Of a DNA stretch of 64,000 nucleotides, positions 11,101 through 19,827 are shown in pieces. Source of the stretch: a virus; the IMG/VR virus record IMGVR_UViG_3300024336_000005, positions 1 to 64,000 of that record. One strand, given 5' to 3'. Numbering within the stretch: the first letter of the stretch is position 1; each line of letters starts with the position of its first letter. The notes beneath the pieces were generated by a model. It searched no databases. It had not been told where the DNA came from and worked only from the letters and a program-made list of their open reading frames with translations. The translations under genes were made by a program, and so were the position numbers.

Positions 11101-13656
11101 CCTTCCATCTTGGAAGGTTACGCCACTCCTCGAGAGGGCGTCCTCAATGGCGGCACGCTCTGCCTGCCTTTTTATGACCTTGGTCCTTACCTTGTCTCTT
11201 CCTGGATACTCTGTCGCGCCTGGTGCAAATTCTTCCTCTCCTATGCTGGCCAGCTCCCTGGTTAGATTTGTATGCTCTGTTGCCAGCTCGCTGGCAAGGA
11301 CCTCTGCTGTTTTTGCAAGAGACTTTGATCCAATCTTCTTTAGTCCCTGAGTCTCAAGAGTTTGGACACCTCGAGCCTGCCTCAATGCGCTTTCCCAAGC
11401 TCCTCTCTTCACTCCCTTTGGCTTGAACTTGTGAAGTAAAGGCGCCCTTCCATCAGGGTTCTTCATCCATTCTTCCGCATGACCTATCCTAAACTCTTCT
11501 AGTGCCGCCGTGTACTTCTGGTGGCCTTCAGCGGTATCTTCCCATGGAGCTGCAATAGAGAGAGCTGCCATGAAGCGACCTTCTGACCTTCCTAGCTGTG
11601 CACCCGCGACTCTCTTCTGGTCAAACATCTTAGATCCGACGGTCAGTTCTTCTTCTGTGTGGCCCCTAAGAACAAGCTCTCCAACCCTGTCTTCCCCTGG
11701 ACCCCCTCTTCTTTTTACGTAGTCCATACGGTCAAGGTTAAAGGTGCCCACCTTTGATGCGTGCTGCAGTCCGCCCTCGGCGAGCTCTCCTACGATAACA
11801 TCTGGACCTATCTGCCTCCCCTCTCTTAATGCCTTTAGCTGCTCTTGGAGCCGGGTTCTAAGTCCATCTGGGAGATCCTCCGCCAACCTTGCTTCATGTC
11901 TGGCAATAGTCCCAGAGATTCCATCGGTTCTTGATGCCGATCTCCTCGCAAGCTCGCTCTCATCTCCTGTCAGAAGCTCTGACAAGAATTCCGTTACGGG
12001 AGAATCCCCTTGGATCCTTACTGTCTTGTGGGCCTTGATCCTGATGTTATCATCTATGAGAATATTGACGTCTTCATGCAGCCCTATATCAGGCCTGCTG
12101 GAACCTCTAAGCATTGCTCTCATAATGCCTTCAGGTGCAGCAGCTGTTCTGTTGTAGTTCCTTACATCTCCCATCTGCTCCTGGAGCATTCCCTGGATTG
12201 CTGTCACTCCTCTATTCCTGCTTGATACTACGGTTCCTCTTGTGGCCTGCGAAACGGTCTTGTTGTCGCCGACAAGGCCTCCAAATGCTCCTGTTCCTAT
12301 CGTCCTATCTGATGGAAGTATGCCTACACCCGCAACCTCCTGCGAAGGAGAGATGCCAGTTGTGAAGCTGAGACCAAGCTCATGGGCGCGCTCGTTTATT
12401 GCTTTGATTCCGGTATCCGTCAGGCTTTCTCCAAGAGGGCTTCCCTTGAATCTGAATTGAGATGCATGCTTCTTGTTGAGCATAGGGTTGGCCGAATCAG
12501 AGATGATTAGGCCTCCCACCTCATCATGGTAGCTTGTCTGTATGCCTCTCATGAATTCTCTATGAGATTCAGATGTAAGCTTGCCAGCGGATAGCTTCTC
12601 TTTCACGCCTCGAAGAAGAGCCACATCTAGAGATTCAGTAAGCGACTCGATCGGGACCCGCTCTCCTGCTGCAAACCTCGAGGCATTCTCAGTAAGAACT
12701 CGGCGAGCATAACCTCGGTCTTGTCCGTAGTAACCAAGACGAACGCTGCCGTTCTCCTGGACAAGAGGGACGTCTATTGGGGAGCTGTATGGTACGTTTG
12801 ACTTAATGCGGACTCCAGAGATTATCTCCCTTCCTCCTTGCTGTAGATACTGAAGTCTCATGCTCATGTTCATCTTTGAAGCTTCTTCAAAGAGCTCATG
12901 TGTCATGCTGACCAGGTCGCCCCGGTCGGCTCTATTTAGTCCACCCATCAGTTCTTGAATTTGATCAATGCCGGAGATCCTTACAGATCTGGATCTATTT
13001 GAAGCGCTTAGTGCGTTGTTTAATGCCTCGTCCGCCTTCATGAGTTCGCCTACAGTTTGTGTTGTCTTGAATGCTTCATTGGACCTGATGATTGAGGCGG
13101 CCGATGACTCTGCTCTCTGAGAGAGAGCTCGACTTGTTAGTGGGTCGGTTGTGTCAATGTTTGTCAGACTGAGCATTCCAAAGCTTCTGGCCACCTTCTC
13201 AACATGGCGAACGTGCTTTGGGCTTATGTCTAGCAGCTTTCTAAAGGATCCATCAGGGCCACCGGTGATGGTCGAAGGGTCGCTGGTTATGCCGAGTCTT
13301 CGAGCTGCGTCGTGCAGTCCAAAGTTTTTAATCAAACTTCTGGTAGCCCTGTCTCTTCCTGCTCCAAAGGCTTCTTTTACATCTGGATTGCTAAAGAAGG
13401 AGCTGGCCTCGGGGCTTGAGTATCTTCTTCCGGTGTCTAACCACATTTCTCTAGTAAGGTCAGCTGCAGTCATTTCATATCTGCCTTCCCTTGCTTCCTT
13501 TACTGCGGCGAGAAAAGTCTCTGTGGACTTCTGTGCGTCCCATCTTCTTGTGACAGTACCAGCTGCATTGATGTCGCGCAGAGCCCTGACACCAGACATG
13601 CCTACGCCAGTTGCTAGCATACCGGGAGCTACGTACTCTCCAAAAAAATCAGACAT
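8185..13656 (-). CDS. Giant tail or internal virion protein (tape-measure candidate)
   Basis: An 1823-residue, mostly helical, charged protein without a recognised catalytic domain. Long Arg/Lys/Glu helices and basic stretches (ESGRKRKGGKKRSSKS) dominate, with a hydrophobic segment near the C-terminus (residues about 1705-1720, ALIGAAAAVATSLLLSS) followed by a short alpha/beta end. It lies between the tail chaperone genes and the hub gene, the place expected for the tape measure, but the preceding 1270-residue gene shares this slot. One is probably the tape measure and the other a co-packaged or ejected protein. It is coupled to the upstream gene by TAATG and to the hub by ATGA. Confidence 0.6.
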   Translation of the reverse strand: MSDFFGEYVAPGMLATGVGMSGVRALRDINAAGTVTRRWDAQKSTETFLAAVKEAREGRYEMTAADLTREMWLDTGRRYSSPEASSFFSNPDVKEAFGAGRDRATRSLIKNFGLHDAARRLGITSDPSTITGGPDGSFRKLLDISPKHVRHVEKVARSFGMLSLTNIDTTDPLTSRALSQRAESSAASIIRSNEAFKTTQTVGELMKADEALNNALSASNRSRSVRISGIDQIQELMGGLNRADRGDLVSMTHELFEEASKMNMSMRLQYLQQGGREIISGVRIKSNVPYSSPIDVPLVQENGSVRLGYYGQDRGYARRVLTENASRFAAGERVPIESLTESLDVALLRGVKEKLSAGKLTSESHREFMRGIQTSYHDEVGGLIISDSANPMLNKKHASQFRFKGSPLGESLTDTGIKAINERAHELGLSFTTGISPSQEVAGVGILPSDRTIGTGAFGGLVGDNKTVSQATRGTVVSSRNRGVTAIQGMLQEQMGDVRNYNRTAAAPEGIMRAMLRGSSRPDIGLHEDVNILIDDNIRIKAHKTVRIQGDSPVTEFLSELLTGDESELARRSASRTDGISGTIARHEARLAEDLPDGLRTRLQEQLKALREGRQIGPDVIVGELAEGGLQHASKVGTFNLDRMDYVKRRGGPGEDRVGELVLRGHTEEELTVGSKMFDQKRVAGAQLGRSEGRFMAALSIAAPWEDTAEGHQKYTAALEEFRIGHAEEWMKNPDGRAPLLHKFKPKGVKRGAWESALRQARGVQTLETQGLKKIGSKSLAKTAEVLASELATEHTNLTRELASIGEEEFAPGATEYPGRDKVRTKVIKRQAERAAIEDALSRSGVTFQDGRFVVDETKTNIVESFEQLLEETMHEGTHHKVRRWSAKQLFTDMSVNEEMFDEASRAMFKAKANLSAGERRAEALKMLRGEEGMRNKMLASLQGQMQYGVMNMSFSANQSPTLTVGSGKAGSFNLPMMKHMQAQGGVMADLGIEFAGRLTGDKTAEAKDVYKRMGAFYKGVGESAAKSTIDMKAFGKAFGGPGDTVLSSLFGRNQKERSNAFEVVRKKFGVNTSGHLLFDLGDGRQIFHPEGISTHTGGFRTAGGDITTSPIDKATKNIAKAHWDDKVDDVAKGVAAYDEGVQDIILGKKQAPSAMYSGKLQGSLRQQARAQIADDVLEFMGKEFTHKVGIRESQFERILGEMGAVGGGQLDERMTALRQGKAAGVVARQPGTELHRISSVEMFSVDEAMRRYTSQRMSGLSASEISREFFSLDKSRHDTARKALLEGGDLWDEFHQQAIREARGRRIGFEEDLKTLKESGRKRKGGKKRSSKSITKERNRIHKQIKAIDDGSWAAKQANIQAETLKGSADYWKGQYTEGLLSQYDKHALWLPKQMEQILGADFDDDQLDLILGKDRSGVSRLRERAGFMGEMLTEGATAEEAIARATTTEQKLAAEDYVYKIRQRELYKGLKDRDIPALTRADVTRGSPAWKKQQAGMAMMAEMEKGYIGSMTNATDFVREHLRATTTGQKAEGRLFTEMLLGIMPETALKAKQAGAGGLMEYREKFKESIGESIDQMHDILTGRGVGKLSRQEQIDTMTNAFKNIHDPRGASKLVPKLLEYIPQVIDAVIANPGNEDENIITKTLKKREGVDMMRLTDRVLDATTPSPHSAFGRKAMEEIGIQGPGATKSHLKTAAGTFKDLLSAVKRHKRPALIGAAAAVATSLLLSSPGNVTAEMANEAGARHSAGRPTEDGPGFGESAPVSAGPGRSIRISGRTNGDIDTSAATRMMQERFPGANVSYTMNDYRERINEEYLRKRLNR

Positions 13657-16600
13657 TATGTACCATACCTAACGCCGGCCCGTTCAAGGGCTGAGGCGAG
13701 TTGACCAGATCTATCTGCGTCAATGTCAAAAACAATTCTTGTTTCATTACCACCAGTTGCGACTATTTGAACATCTAAGTTATGCAATTCCATTTGTTGC
13801 AAGGACTTTGTAATATAGTCTCTTTCTTCTGCCTTGCCTTGGAGCAGCTCTTCAGCAGCTACATCCAAGTAGGGCTTTCTTCTCGCCATAGCTACATCAT
13901 CTTCCCAGATGTTGAAGTCATGATGGTCCAATCCTAGATTCTCTACGACTCTAAGCTTTACATCATCCATTGCAATGGCAGGGTCATATCCAAGCCAGTC
14001 AGTTGGAGGCGCATCCAGTGGAGACTCATCGTCAAAGTATCCCCCTAGTCTCTTGCCTCTTATGAAGTCTGGGAATGTATTCGCACGAACTGACCCACTT
14101 GCTACTTCAGATTGATACTCTCCCCAAGTTGATCTGGAAGAACTCTCTCCCTCTAGTGCTCGAGCTGCTTCAATCTGCTGAACCATTGAGACTTCATCAC
14201 TACTTAGGTCTCCCTTTGCAGCTAAGGATGCATGAATCTGCTTTTGCCACTGGCCAAGGTAGAACTTCTTTGTATACTCTGGAACAAGTTCTAGTATCCT
14301 ACCCTTCTCTTCAGATGTTTCTGCGGCTATGAAGTCCTTAAAGAAAGGCTTCTCCTCTCTGGGCAGGGACTTCATGATGGAGTCTACTGTCCCATAGGGG
14401 TCGGCTCCATACATTGTGTACTCAGCTTTTCTGGCATATGCGAAAGCAGCGGAGCCATCGTCCTGCGCCCTCGCAGCTCCCTCAAGCTTCTTATACTTCA
14501 TAAACTCGAGCTTATCGAAGTATCCAGTCAGCTCTCTCCGCTGAGACTCTGCCTGAGGAATGCCATCGTAGCCAAACATCCGGGCTGCATTCGTAACAGC
14601 CGGGGCGACGAAGTCGTCAAGTGGGTCTCCCCAGGAGGGGGATGCTACTGAATAGACGTTCTTCGACTCGTACTCAGAGATTGGATCCAGGGCTCCAGCA
14701 AACTTGTGTACTGGAGATAAGGGAATTAAATGCTCAACAGGATTGGCCCTACCAACCTTCTTAAGCATTTCCCAATAACCGCCAATGATCCCTTTGTGCT
14801 CTCCGAATGGAACCTTGCGGCTCTTCTCCTCTGTCTCGGCTCTTGTGGCACGGTACAGCATTTCATCTTGATCTGACAGCTGATTAGAATCAGCCATTGA
14901 ATCCATTCTTTGACTTACGTCTTTAAACTGCTTGGAGTATGGAGCGACATCAGCAAGAATCCTGTACTTGTGGATGTCAGGATAGTCTTCTAATGAAGTG
15001 CCCTCTAGTTCAGGGAACCTGCTTTCATACCCTGAGCCTGGGAGTCTATACTCACCTTCTTGGATTGATGCGTATGGGTCTCCATGCTGGAAGTCGTTGA
15101 AGTACTCAGCGCCCGGCATCCAGTCTGGCATTTCATTTGCAATTGGGTTGACCTTCTGTAGTTGGAATCTTTCATTTGGAAAGATTCTTCTGAAGGCCTC
15201 TGTCGTTCCAAATCCACCACCAATGTTGAGGTCCCAATAGTTGTCTCCGACTGACCCCATCTGTGAGAAGGATTCCAATACTGGGTCTTCAGTTCCGAAG
15301 TCCTGTTCACCTGTTATCGCCTTTTTGATAGCAGTGAACACGAAGCCCGGCAGACCTGCCGCTTCTGTGGCCTTGTAGGCCGCCTCACCGCCCAGGAAGG
15401 AGGCAGAGTAGGGTGATGCAGCGGGTGTGGGTCCAAGGCCGCCTAAGGTACCTTCAGGCGCATCTGAGACGGATGTCCCATATTGGATAACTTCGCCATC
15501 GTCAGCTCCTTCGGTCCCACCTGAGCCAAGCTCATCTGTGTGCATGTATGCGGGGTTCTTTAGAACCCTTCCTACAGTGGCCCCCCATAGTGTACCAAGG
15601 GGGCCGAAGCCTGATGTCTCTGGTCCTGTTACTGGATAGGGTCTCTCATAGTAGAACTTCTTTTCTCTCCAGTATGGATCGATGAGCCCCTTAATGAATC
15701 TAGAGAACGGCCTGTCGGCGTACTCGTCATGTTGCAGGTCACCGAAGGCGTCATCTTTGGCGCGGGCGAACCAGCCTGGACGATAGTAATCTATCCCCTC
15801 TCCCTCTATGTCTGTCCTGCCCATTTCCCAATAGGCACCCTTACGTACTGCTACCTCAGTTTCACCAGACTGTTCTGCAAGGGTTTCATCGTAGCTCTTA
15901 GAAGAACCAAGTGAGCCCAATGCGAATGGGGCGGCTAGTAGGCCGCCCACTACTGCACCTATTGCTCCAAACCTTCCTCCTCTAGTCTTTGCTCCCTTAA
16001 ACATATTGCCTATGAGAGGGGTATCCTCTAGGCGCTTAAGGGCTGAAGGTAGTTCATGGATCTCTTCTCTTGCGGCTCTCCAACCGAACTCCCCTGCTTC
16101 TTTTACTAGGGGCGCCGTAGCAGAAGCTACCATGTGGCCAGTCAGGAAGCCAGATAGGCCAAAGCCTATGTGAGCCATCATCCTGCTAGAGCCGGGAGCT
16201 TGCTCCTCTTGATACTGTCCGAGAGCGGTTAGACCTGTCAGGTCAGAGGTTGCGGCGTATGTTCTTTGTGCGGCGCCTACAACTTCTGCTCCTACTTGAG
16301 CAACATTCTTGTCAAGGAAGAGATTCGTTATAGCAGAGCCTGCCTCATAGCCTAAGGCCAGACCACCAGCCACTAGGCCTATCCTGCCAGCATGACGAGC
16401 CCAGAGGTCTATTACACTTCCAGAGTAGTCTCCTCCTGTCCCAAGGAGGTTCTTAAAGAAGCCATACGCAGAGGAGCTCTGAGCCTTCTTAAGCAACCCG
16501 CCTTCTGCTCCTGGCCCTCCATGAATTAACTCTTCATAGAACTCTAGAGGAGCGTCAAGGATGCGCATGTATCTTTCAGACATGCGCTTTGCAAATACAT

Positions 16601-17468
16601 GTGCATCCCTAATGCCCTTATGAGCACCTTCAGGCAGGTTGGCTGAGAGCCTCTCTTCCATCTTTGTGACATCGCCAAAGGGCTCTAAGAATTCTCTTGT
16701 GATGCCTGTTATCTTTAAGTCGCCGCTTGCCTTGGAAACCATGAACCTAGCGGGGTTAGACTCTCCTATCTCTGCCCCACGAATCTTCGTTCCGCCCATG
16801 AACTCAGTGACAATATCTGCATCTCTGATTCTATGGTTGAATCTATCTGGTGCGCCTTCTGGAGACCACCTTCTAACCTGGACATCCACATCACTTACTA
16901 ATGGAGACGCCTCCAGTTCGCCGCTTGCTGTCTTTCCGAATAGCCCGAGCTTGCCTTGGTGCGGAGCAACCTCTAGTCCCCTTAGCATATCAGACGGCTT
17001 TAGCTTTTCTCCTGCATTCTCCATTAGAGCACGATAGTGCGGCTCTGCCCCTAGAAGATCATCAGGGGAGATGGATAGGCGGGTCGCGGGGGAAGTAAAT
17101 ACATCTCGCGATGCATAGCCAAAGACCCCAAAGGTTCTGGGGATGCCGCCCAGAGTTTCCTCTGTTCGCTTAACCCCCTCGAGGAAGAAGTCCTTAAGGC
17201 GGACAGGGGCCTTGCCGTCTGAGTCTAGCTCAAGCCCGGCAACCTTCCACCACTCATTCCCTGGAGTTGATAGCCCCTCGTGAAGATAGCTAAGCTTGGA
17301 GGGATCGATCTTTATGTGTACGTTCTGCGCTGCGAACTGTACGCCCCTGAGTCCTAAAAAGCTAAGGGCCGCGTATGCTGCGGCCTTAGCAATCTTAGAT
17401 TCAGTCTCCTGGTAGTTCTCAACTTCTACATAGGGCCTTCTATCAATCCCTCTGATTAGACTACCCAT
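13656..17468 (-). CDS. Giant tail or internal virion protein with hydrophobic segments
   Basis: A 1270-residue protein without a recognised domain. It has several Gly/Ala-rich hydrophobic stretches: near residue 33 (AAYAALSFLGL), near 365 (IGLVAGGLALGYEAGSA), near 430 (GFGLSGFLTGHMVASATAPLV) and near 500 (GAIGAVVGGLLAAPFAL). The second half is Tyr/Pro/Asp-rich with many short blocks. Membrane-like segments are common in tape-measure proteins, which can form a channel in the host membrane during ejection. It follows the tail chaperones and precedes the 1823-residue gene, with an 8-base overlap upstream and TAATG downstream. Confidence 0.6.
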   Translation of the reverse strand: MGSLIRGIDRRPYVEVENYQETESKIAKAAAYAALSFLGLRGVQFAAQNVHIKIDPSKLSYLHEGLSTPGNEWWKVAGLELDSDGKAPVRLKDFFLEGVKRTEETLGGIPRTFGVFGYASRDVFTSPATRLSISPDDLLGAEPHYRALMENAGEKLKPSDMLRGLEVAPHQGKLGLFGKTASGELEASPLVSDVDVQVRRWSPEGAPDRFNHRIRDADIVTEFMGGTKIRGAEIGESNPARFMVSKASGDLKITGITREFLEPFGDVTKMEERLSANLPEGAHKGIRDAHVFAKRMSERYMRILDAPLEFYEELIHGGPGAEGGLLKKAQSSSAYGFFKNLLGTGGDYSGSVIDLWARHAGRIGLVAGGLALGYEAGSAITNLFLDKNVAQVGAEVVGAAQRTYAATSDLTGLTALGQYQEEQAPGSSRMMAHIGFGLSGFLTGHMVASATAPLVKEAGEFGWRAAREEIHELPSALKRLEDTPLIGNMFKGAKTRGGRFGAIGAVVGGLLAAPFALGSLGSSKSYDETLAEQSGETEVAVRKGAYWEMGRTDIEGEGIDYYRPGWFARAKDDAFGDLQHDEYADRPFSRFIKGLIDPYWREKKFYYERPYPVTGPETSGFGPLGTLWGATVGRVLKNPAYMHTDELGSGGTEGADDGEVIQYGTSVSDAPEGTLGGLGPTPAASPYSASFLGGEAAYKATEAAGLPGFVFTAIKKAITGEQDFGTEDPVLESFSQMGSVGDNYWDLNIGGGFGTTEAFRRIFPNERFQLQKVNPIANEMPDWMPGAEYFNDFQHGDPYASIQEGEYRLPGSGYESRFPELEGTSLEDYPDIHKYRILADVAPYSKQFKDVSQRMDSMADSNQLSDQDEMLYRATRAETEEKSRKVPFGEHKGIIGGYWEMLKKVGRANPVEHLIPLSPVHKFAGALDPISEYESKNVYSVASPSWGDPLDDFVAPAVTNAARMFGYDGIPQAESQRRELTGYFDKLEFMKYKKLEGAARAQDDGSAAFAYARKAEYTMYGADPYGTVDSIMKSLPREEKPFFKDFIAAETSEEKGRILELVPEYTKKFYLGQWQKQIHASLAAKGDLSSDEVSMVQQIEAARALEGESSSRSTWGEYQSEVASGSVRANTFPDFIRGKRLGGYFDDESPLDAPPTDWLGYDPAIAMDDVKLRVVENLGLDHHDFNIWEDDVAMARRKPYLDVAAEELLQGKAEERDYITKSLQQMELHNLDVQIVATGGNETRIVFDIDADRSGQLASALERAGVRYGT

Positions 17469-18171
17469 TGCCCCTGCTCCTAAGATACTCTTCCCTTAGC
17501 TTTCCCATCTCTGCTCTTCTCTCTGCTCCGGCTTCCGCCCTCTCCTGAGCCAATCTCTTTGTGCCTGTTATCTTCGTCTGCTCTCGGATCTCCTTCTCTA
17601 GGTTAAACTTCTGATCAGCTATTCGCTTCCTCTCTTCTGCCTCATGGTCGACAATCTCAAATCTGGTCCCCAAGATATTCTCAGCTTGTGCTGCCCTCTT
17701 CAGCAGCAGCTGCCAATCCATGGCCTCCACCTGTTCTGGAGTATATGCAGGGAAGGCCCTGCATATTGCAACGACAAGTTGGTCTTCAATGTTCTCTGCG
17801 TTGGGGCGGTGCTGGTCTAGTTGCTGTAATATGGTGGGGCCATTGGTGGCCCCACTCGCGTACATGATGAGCTTAACTACAGTCGATATAACACCGGCTG
17901 GTTGCTCTTCTCTAGACTTCTCTTGCCAGAACGGCGCGAGATCTTCTTCTAAATCAGGGGGTGGTGAGTCGTCGAATGAGGAGAAGATTACACAGCTGTT
18001 GAAAACTGACTCCTCTATCTCTAGGTCAACCTTAGAACCGAGGATGCCTCGGGCATCCCTGTACTTCCTATAGTCCCTCCACTGGAGGCACTTCCACACG
18101 ACATAGCCGTCATCAAAGTCGGTTCTAAAAAGAGCTGTCTTTGATTCCAGCTTGTGGTCTAGGTAGTTCAT
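17461..18171 (-). CDS. Probable tail assembly chaperone
   Basis: A 236-residue protein beginning with a compact alpha/beta part (YLDHKLESKTALFRTDFDDGYVVWK), a middle Pro/Glu region and a C-terminal charged coiled coil (residues about 180-236, rich in Glu, Arg and Lys). Proteins of this size that lie just before the tape measure usually are tail assembly chaperones that coat the tape measure before tube growth; the call rests mainly on that position. No slippery site typical of chaperone frameshifting was seen next to its neighbours. It overlaps the next gene by eight bases. Confidence 0.5.
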   Translation of the reverse strand: MNYLDHKLESKTALFRTDFDDGYVVWKCLQWRDYRKYRDARGILGSKVDLEIEESVFNSCVIFSSFDDSPPPDLEEDLAPFWQEKSREEQPAGVISTVVKLIMYASGATNGPTILQQLDQHRPNAENIEDQLVVAICRAFPAYTPEQVEAMDWQLLLKRAAQAENILGTRFEIVDHEAEERKRIADQKFNLEKEIREQTKITGTKRLAQERAEAGAERRAEMGKLREEYLRSRGNG

Positions 18172-18174
18172 TGA

Positions 18175-18252
18175 TTACTTCTTTGGTATGATTGGGGTCC
18201 CTCTGTCGGGCTTGGGGATGCTTCCGTTGACGGGGATGGTTGCCTTAGGCAT
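18175..18252 (-). CDS. Tiny Pro/Lys-rich ORF
   Basis: A 25-codon frame whose ATG overlaps the end of the 106-residue gene (shared bases 18245-18252) and whose TAA ends three bases before the ATG of the next gene. The peptide begins MPKATIPVNGSIPKPDRG and is proline- and lysine-rich. No ribosome site is visible, but termination-reinitiation is possible. It fills the only gap between two chaperone-region genes. It may be a real mini-protein, a coupling device, or chance. Confidence 0.3.
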   Translation of the reverse strand: MPKATIPVNGSIPKPDRGTPIIPKK

Positions 18253-18565
18253 CGTCGATTGGCAAGGCGCCGACAAGATGCAGCCTAAACTCCGGAACAA
18301 TGTCATCAGCTCTCAGACGGAGGTCAAACCCTGTGACGCTCTTTAGCGGCACCCATTCGTCTCCAGCCTTAACAAAGGCTCTGATGTCACCTGGGTTCTC
18401 GCCTTCGCCTACCAGCTTAAGGTCTGCGGTCTCCCAGTGAAACTTGAAGACAGGCCTATCCTCCATGGCCCTCTTCAGGCTGTCCAGGCCGCTCCCCTCC
18501 AGCCTTCCCGTTTCGGGATTGATGCTAATCGATCCCTTAGCTACTTCAACTGTGTCTCTTTTCAT
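18245..18565 (-). CDS. Small tail-region protein
   Basis: A 106-residue beta-rich protein starting MKRDTVEVAKGSISINPETG. I do not recognise the family. I chose the ATG at 18565 because AAGGA lies six bases upstream and it sits nine bases after the preceding stop; a longer frame that begins at 18721 would overlap the preceding gene by about 150 bases. It lies among the tail chaperones, so a chaperone or minor tail role is likely. Confidence 0.6.
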   Translation of the reverse strand: MKRDTVEVAKGSISINPETGRLEGSGLDSLKRAMEDRPVFKFHWETADLKLVGEGENPGDIRAFVKAGDEWVPLKSVTGFDLRLRADDIVPEFRLHLVGALPIDDA

Positions 18566-18573
18566 ATTGTTCC

Positions 18574-19056
18574 TTATAGTCGGATGCAAGAAGCGAGGGC
18601 GCGTTCTGGTGCAACGAAGTGTGAGTGCTCCATGATTAGGTTGAACAGAGTCCTGAACAGCCCGGCGGGTGCGTTGTTTAGCCTGTCGGCAGACATCAGA
18701 TCTGAAGGAAGCAGAATGCAAGCCTGAACGACTCTCTCGTGAAGCTGGTCTTCTACGATTGTAGGATCCTGCTCAGCTGATGCTGACTCCTGTAGCCTCT
18801 GCATGTCTCTGCTGATGTTTCGATGCTCCAGCCTCTTGAGCGAACGGAACATAAAGAACTCGTCTGCTGAGGGGATGTAGCAATTGACTCCACCGTACAT
18901 TGCCTTCCATCCTTCAATTATGGATCTCTCGGGAATCAAATCTCCGAAGTCAAGCCTTAGAAGGTCCAGAGCATCCTGCTCCTCCTCGGGGGTCTCTACT
19001 TCTTCTACTGCTTCTTCTAGGGAACCCTTTGCGTTGGGGTTTAACAAGTTGCTCAT
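18574..19056 (-). CDS. Probable tail assembly chaperone (first of the set)
   Basis: A 160-residue acidic, helical protein. The N-terminal 30 residues are very acidic (LEEAVEEVETPEEEQDALDLL), followed by a helical core with FFMFRSLKRLEHRNISRD and a C-terminal hydrophobic helix (LFRTLFNLIMEHSHFV). It follows the three tube-like genes and precedes the giant tail proteins, the usual place of gpG-type chaperones. An AGGAG ribosome site lies six bases before the ATG. The assignment is positional. Confidence 0.5.
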   Translation of the reverse strand: MSNLLNPNAKGSLEEAVEEVETPEEEQDALDLLRLDFGDLIPERSIIEGWKAMYGGVNCYIPSADEFFMFRSLKRLEHRNISRDMQRLQESASAEQDPTIVEDQLHERVVQACILLPSDLMSADRLNNAPAGLFRTLFNLIMEHSHFVAPERALASCIRL

Positions 19057-19074
19057 ATCTTACTCCTAATTTAT

Positions 19075-19824
19075 CTATTCTATGTCTCTAGCGATAAAGC
19101 TGAATTGCTCTTGTATCACTTCACCACTAGAGTTTACCACTTGTGCCTGTGCAGTTAAATAGACATCTATAATTTTTCTTAACGTATGGTTAGCGTTCGG
19201 GTCTGTTTCATCACCAAAGACAGCAAAGACATCGAATGGTGGGATGTCGTAGAACATATCATGTTCTACTTCTATCACATTTAGTTCTTGTATTGCTGAC
19301 TGTAGCTCTCTAAATTCTTTGTTGCCCAGCCCTCTTATCTGATTTAAAGCCTGAGTCAACTCGAAGGGGCTTAGGGCGCTGGGGTTGTTTGCTGCTTGGA
19401 CTAGTGTTTGATCGCCTGCTGGGCGGAGCCGGCCGGCCCTTGACCTTTCTAACTCTGCCTTGTTGCCTTGAAGGTACTTTGAAAGGATGCTCATGTAGTT
19501 CGCATTAACAAAGTTTACAGTAAAGGAGCCTGTCACTAGAAGGTTGCCGTCAGCAACCGTATCGAATCTCTTTGAAGAGTATCCGTAGATGGGGGTCTTG
19601 TTTGTTACCGTCGAGAACTGCAAGGCAAAGAGTTCATCTATGAAGATGTCCTCCATGTAGATCTGAGCCTGACCTCCAGAGTAGTAGTATGTCTTATACT
19701 GGGAGACTGTCGGAGAAGGGGCTGGCCGGAAGTTGGCTACTTCATTTACTGTTGTGGCATCAACCAGCCTTTGTACAGCCCTAGTCTCTTCTCTTGTGAA
19801 TCTAACTACGTCTTCGGTTGCCAT
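19075..19824 (-). CDS. Tail-tube-like protein 3
   Basis: A 249-residue protein whose central block (PIYGYSSKRFDTVADGNLLV followed by TGSFTVNF) aligns by eye with the same block of the two tube-like genes upstream (for example APIYTMGDPDPRAFARGKRG followed by IAGSMVFIQFD). This suggests the common tail-tube fold. It has an N-terminal extension and a Gln/Leu-rich helical insertion (residues about 130-190) that the others lack. It may cap or begin the tube, or be a tube-baseplate adaptor. AGGTAAG precedes the ATG. Confidence 0.6.
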   Translation of the reverse strand: MATEDVVRFTREETRAVQRLVDATTVNEVANFRPAPSPTVSQYKTYYYSGGQAQIYMEDIFIDELFALQFSTVTNKTPIYGYSSKRFDTVADGNLLVTGSFTVNFVNANYMSILSKYLQGNKAELERSRAGRLRPAGDQTLVQAANNPSALSPFELTQALNQIRGLGNKEFRELQSAIQELNVIEVEHDMFYDIPPFDVFAVFGDETDPNANHTLRKIIDVYLTAQAQVVNSSGEVIQEQFSFIARDIE

Positions 19825-19827
19825 GTC

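Noticed and set aside
18566-18721. N-terminal extension of the 106-residue gene
   Set aside because: It overlaps the preceding gene by about 150 bases and is not needed; ATG 18565 has AAGGA upstream.
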